This document shows, piece after piece, positions 6,073 to 7,283 of a DNA stretch of 7,283 bases. Location: contig SVSO01000152.1 in NCBI GenBank assembly GCA_015064195.1, forward strand, positions 1 through 7,283, written 5' to 3'. The notes under the pieces are model-generated. The model searched no databases, was not told where the DNA came from, and saw only the letters and a list, made by a program, of their open reading frames with translations. This stretch comes from Oscillospiraceae bacterium (GTDB lineage Bacteria; Bacillota_A; Clostridia; Oscillospirales; CAG-272). The position numbers were made by a program, and so were the translations under genes. Position 1 is the first letter of the stretch. Each line of letters opens with the position of its first letter.

Positions 6073-6083
6073 TAAAATATAGT
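6073..6083 (+). promoter_or_regulatory. Weak candidate -10 region of the ASRT/SDR operon
   Basis: The only -10-like sequences upstream of the ATG at 6109 are TAAAAT (6073-6078) and the overlapping TATAGT (6078-6083). No convincing -35 box sits 16-18 bases upstream (the sequence there is pyrimidine-rich). The promoter may need an activator or use another sigma factor. The contrast with the three near-consensus promoters in the window is clear. Confidence 0.35.
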
Positions 6084-6108
6084 TAGAGTTTTTTGAAAGG
6101 AGTCCCCC

Positions 6109-6480
6109 ATGAAAACCTACGGCAAAAAAACATGGCTCATCCCTGACTGCTTTCTCGATCCCGTGTCCAACGGTCAGATCAGCCACGAAGCGATCTGTGT
6201 GCTCAACACCTCCCCCGCGGATGCCGAGATCAGACTGACGCTTTTCTTCGAGGATCGTCCCTGTGACACCTCCTTTTCCTCTCACTGCGCGTCCATGCGC
6301 ACCCACCACATCCGGCTGGATAAATTAAAAAATGCCGCCGGCGAGGAGATTCCCCGCAATGTTCCCTACGCCATGCTGGTGGAATCCGATACCCCCATCG
6401 TTGTCCAATACAGCCGGCTTGACACCGCTCAGGCAGAGATGGCCCTCATGACCACCATTGCCTACGGCATCGACGACTGA
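6109..6480 (+). CDS. Sensory rhodopsin transducer (ASRT) superfamily small-molecule-binding protein
   Basis: This 123-residue soluble protein matches the Anabaena sensory rhodopsin transducer family in length and in both signature regions. The first is GQISHEAICVLNTSPADAEI (22-41; ASRT has QFISHETVCILNAGDEDAHV). The second is at 96-119, with PIVVQYSRLD and TTIAY as key parts (ASRT: PIVVQHTRLD, STIAY). Between them HHIRLDKL (66-73) matches the HVRFNDL segment. ASRT is a tetrameric beta-sandwich that interacts with a sensory rhodopsin in Anabaena; the wider superfamily has been proposed to bind small molecules, often sugars, in organisms without rhodopsin. No rhodopsin gene is seen here. It precedes the mannonate oxidoreductase by 35 bases without a terminator, so the two are likely cotranscribed and the ligand may be a hexuronate or related sugar acid (inference). 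GAAAGGAG ends about seven bases before the ATG. There is no signal peptide or DNA-binding domain. Confidence 0.88.
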   Translation: MKTYGKKTWLIPDCFLDPVSNGQISHEAICVLNTSPADAEIRLTLFFEDRPCDTSFSSHCASMRTHHIRLDKLKNAAGEEIPRNVPYAMLVESDTPIVVQYSRLDTAQAEMALMTTIAYGIDD

Positions 6481-6500
6481 CAAAAATTAAAATTATATTC

Positions 6501-6507
6501 AAAGGAG
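6501..6507 (+). promoter_or_regulatory. Ribosome binding site deciding the SDR start
   Basis: AAAGGAG is eight bases upstream of ATG 6516-6518. The gap of 35 bases after the ASRT stop codon (6478-6480) is AT-rich, contains no hairpin terminator and no clear promoter, and so supports an operon. Confidence 0.85.
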
Positions 6508-6515
6508 ATACCATC

Positions 6516-7283
6516 ATGAAGTTACCTTTCCAGATTGATCTTTCCGGCAAGACCGCTCTCGTCACCGGCGGCGGCGGCGTACTCTGCTCCGAATTCGCAA
6601 AGGCTCTGGCAGCCTGCGGTGCAAAGGTTGCAGTCTGCGACCTTCGCGAAGAAGCTGCTCAGAAGGTGGTTGACGATATCACCGCAAACGGCGGCACCGC
6701 TATGGCAGTGGCTGCAAACGTGCTCGACAAGGCAAGCCTTGAGGCTGCACGGGAAGCCATCCTCGCAAAGTTCGGCACCGTAGACATCCTGCTGAACGGT
6801 GCAGGCGGCAACAATCCCAAGGGTACTACCGACAAGGAATACCTCTTCCCCGAGGATCTCGAGAGCGCAGCGGAAGGCGTAAAGACCTTCTTCGATCTCG
6901 ATCCCGCAGGCATTGAATTCGTATTCAACCTCAACTTCCTCGGCACTCTGCTTCCCACCCAGGTATTCGCAAAGGATATGGCAAAGAAGGGCGACACCGT
7001 GATCCTCAATGTGTCCTCCATGAACGCATTCTGCCCGCTGACCAAGATTCCCGCATACTCCGGCGCAAAGGCCGCTGTATCCAACTTCACCCAGTGGCTG
7101 GCCGTTCACTTCTCCAAGGTGGGCATCCGCGTCAACGCCATCGCGCCCGGCTTCTTCCTCACCAATCAGAACCACGCGCTCCTCATCAATCCCGACGGCA
7201 CCTACACCGCACGTTCCCAGAAGATCCTCAATCACACGCCCATGAACCGCTTCGGCGAGACGGACGACCTGATCGGCACGCTT
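6516..7283 (+). CDS. D-mannonate oxidoreductase, SDR family (3' end outside window)
   Basis: The frame is open for 256 codons to the right edge, so perhaps 20-25 residues are missing relative to the usual 275-285. It is a classical short-chain dehydrogenase: nucleotide-binding GKTALVTGGGGVLCSEFA (11-28), acidic CDL after strand two (41-43; Asp42 suggests NAD preference), NGAGGN (94-99, the NNAG motif), Asn140 in LNFLGT, Ser168 in NVSSMNAF, and Tyr181/Lys185 in YSGAK. The inserted segment KTFFDLDPAG (123-132) and the stretch FTQWLAVHF with APGFFLTNQN (210-219) are typical of the D-mannonate oxidoreductases of Firmicutes, which interconvert D-fructuronate and D-mannonate in glucuronate catabolism. 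In the TGxxxGxG motif two Gly positions are Val22 and Cys24; Val is common in this subfamily. It is cytoplasmic and probably cotranscribed with the ASRT-type gene. The first two thirds use GCA/GCT for alanine far more than neighbouring genes, suggesting high expression. Confidence 0.87.
   Translation, partial: MKLPFQIDLSGKTALVTGGGGVLCSEFAKALAACGAKVAVCDLREEAAQKVVDDITANGGTAMAVAANVLDKASLEAAREAILAKFGTVDILLNGAGGNNPKGTTDKEYLFPEDLESAAEGVKTFFDLDPAGIEFVFNLNFLGTLLPTQVFAKDMAKKGDTVILNVSSMNAFCPLTKIPAYSGAKAAVSNFTQWLAVHFSKVGIRVNAIAPGFFLTNQNHALLINPDGTYTARSQKILNHTPMNRFGETDDLIGTL

Noticed and set aside
5894..6108. Possible riboswitch or small RNA in the divergent region
   Set aside because: The leaders on both sides are short (about 28 bases to the lipoprotein start) and I could find no conserved aptamer-like stems or terminator hairpin.
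6480..6515. Possible terminator or promoter between the ASRT and SDR genes
   Set aside because: The 35-base gap is AT-rich but has no stem-loop and no pair of promoter boxes; only the ribosome binding site is convincing.

Overview
The window looks like chromosomal DNA from a Gram-positive Clostridia-type bacterium, probably an anaerobic gut Oscillospiraceae/Ruminococcaceae relative (inference). The reasons are strong AAGGAGG-type ribosome binding sites at every gene, near-consensus sigma-A promoters, a DNA-binding domain of the Spo0A sporulation regulator family, lipobox-type lipoproteins and a GC-rich, G/C-ending codon style. I see no RNA gene, CRISPR array, insertion sequence or phage gene.

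Layout from left to right. (1) A minus-strand gene runs off the left edge and encodes a stand-alone Spo0A C-terminal-type DNA-binding protein without a receiver domain. It is read from a perfect TTGACA-N17-TATAAT promoter. (2) Diverging from it on the plus strand is a two-gene operon: a pectate-lyase-superfamily beta-helix protein and a GH39-like clan GH-A glycosidase. It has its own promoter at 607-635 and ends at a strong hairpin at 3138-3169. Neither enzyme has a signal peptide, so both should act in the cytoplasm on imported plant-polysaccharide fragments. (3) On the minus strand, converging on that hairpin, are two tandem paralogous lipoproteins joined by an ATGA start/stop overlap. Each contains the same roughly 165-residue domain twice, giving four copies in all; their function is unknown. 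(4) Diverging from the lipoprotein promoter, on the plus strand, are a small protein of the Anabaena sensory rhodopsin transducer (ASRT) superfamily and then an SDR-type D-mannonate oxidoreductase that runs off the right edge.

The theme is catabolism of pectin- or glucuronoxylan-like material. The beta-helix and GH39-like enzymes would trim oligosaccharides, and D-mannonate oxidoreductase belongs to the glucuronate branch of hexuronate catabolism. The ASRT protein, sitting directly upstream of that enzyme, is a candidate sugar or sugar-acid sensor or accessory. The most novel-looking elements are the duplicated double-domain lipoprotein pair and the ASRT/mannonate pairing.
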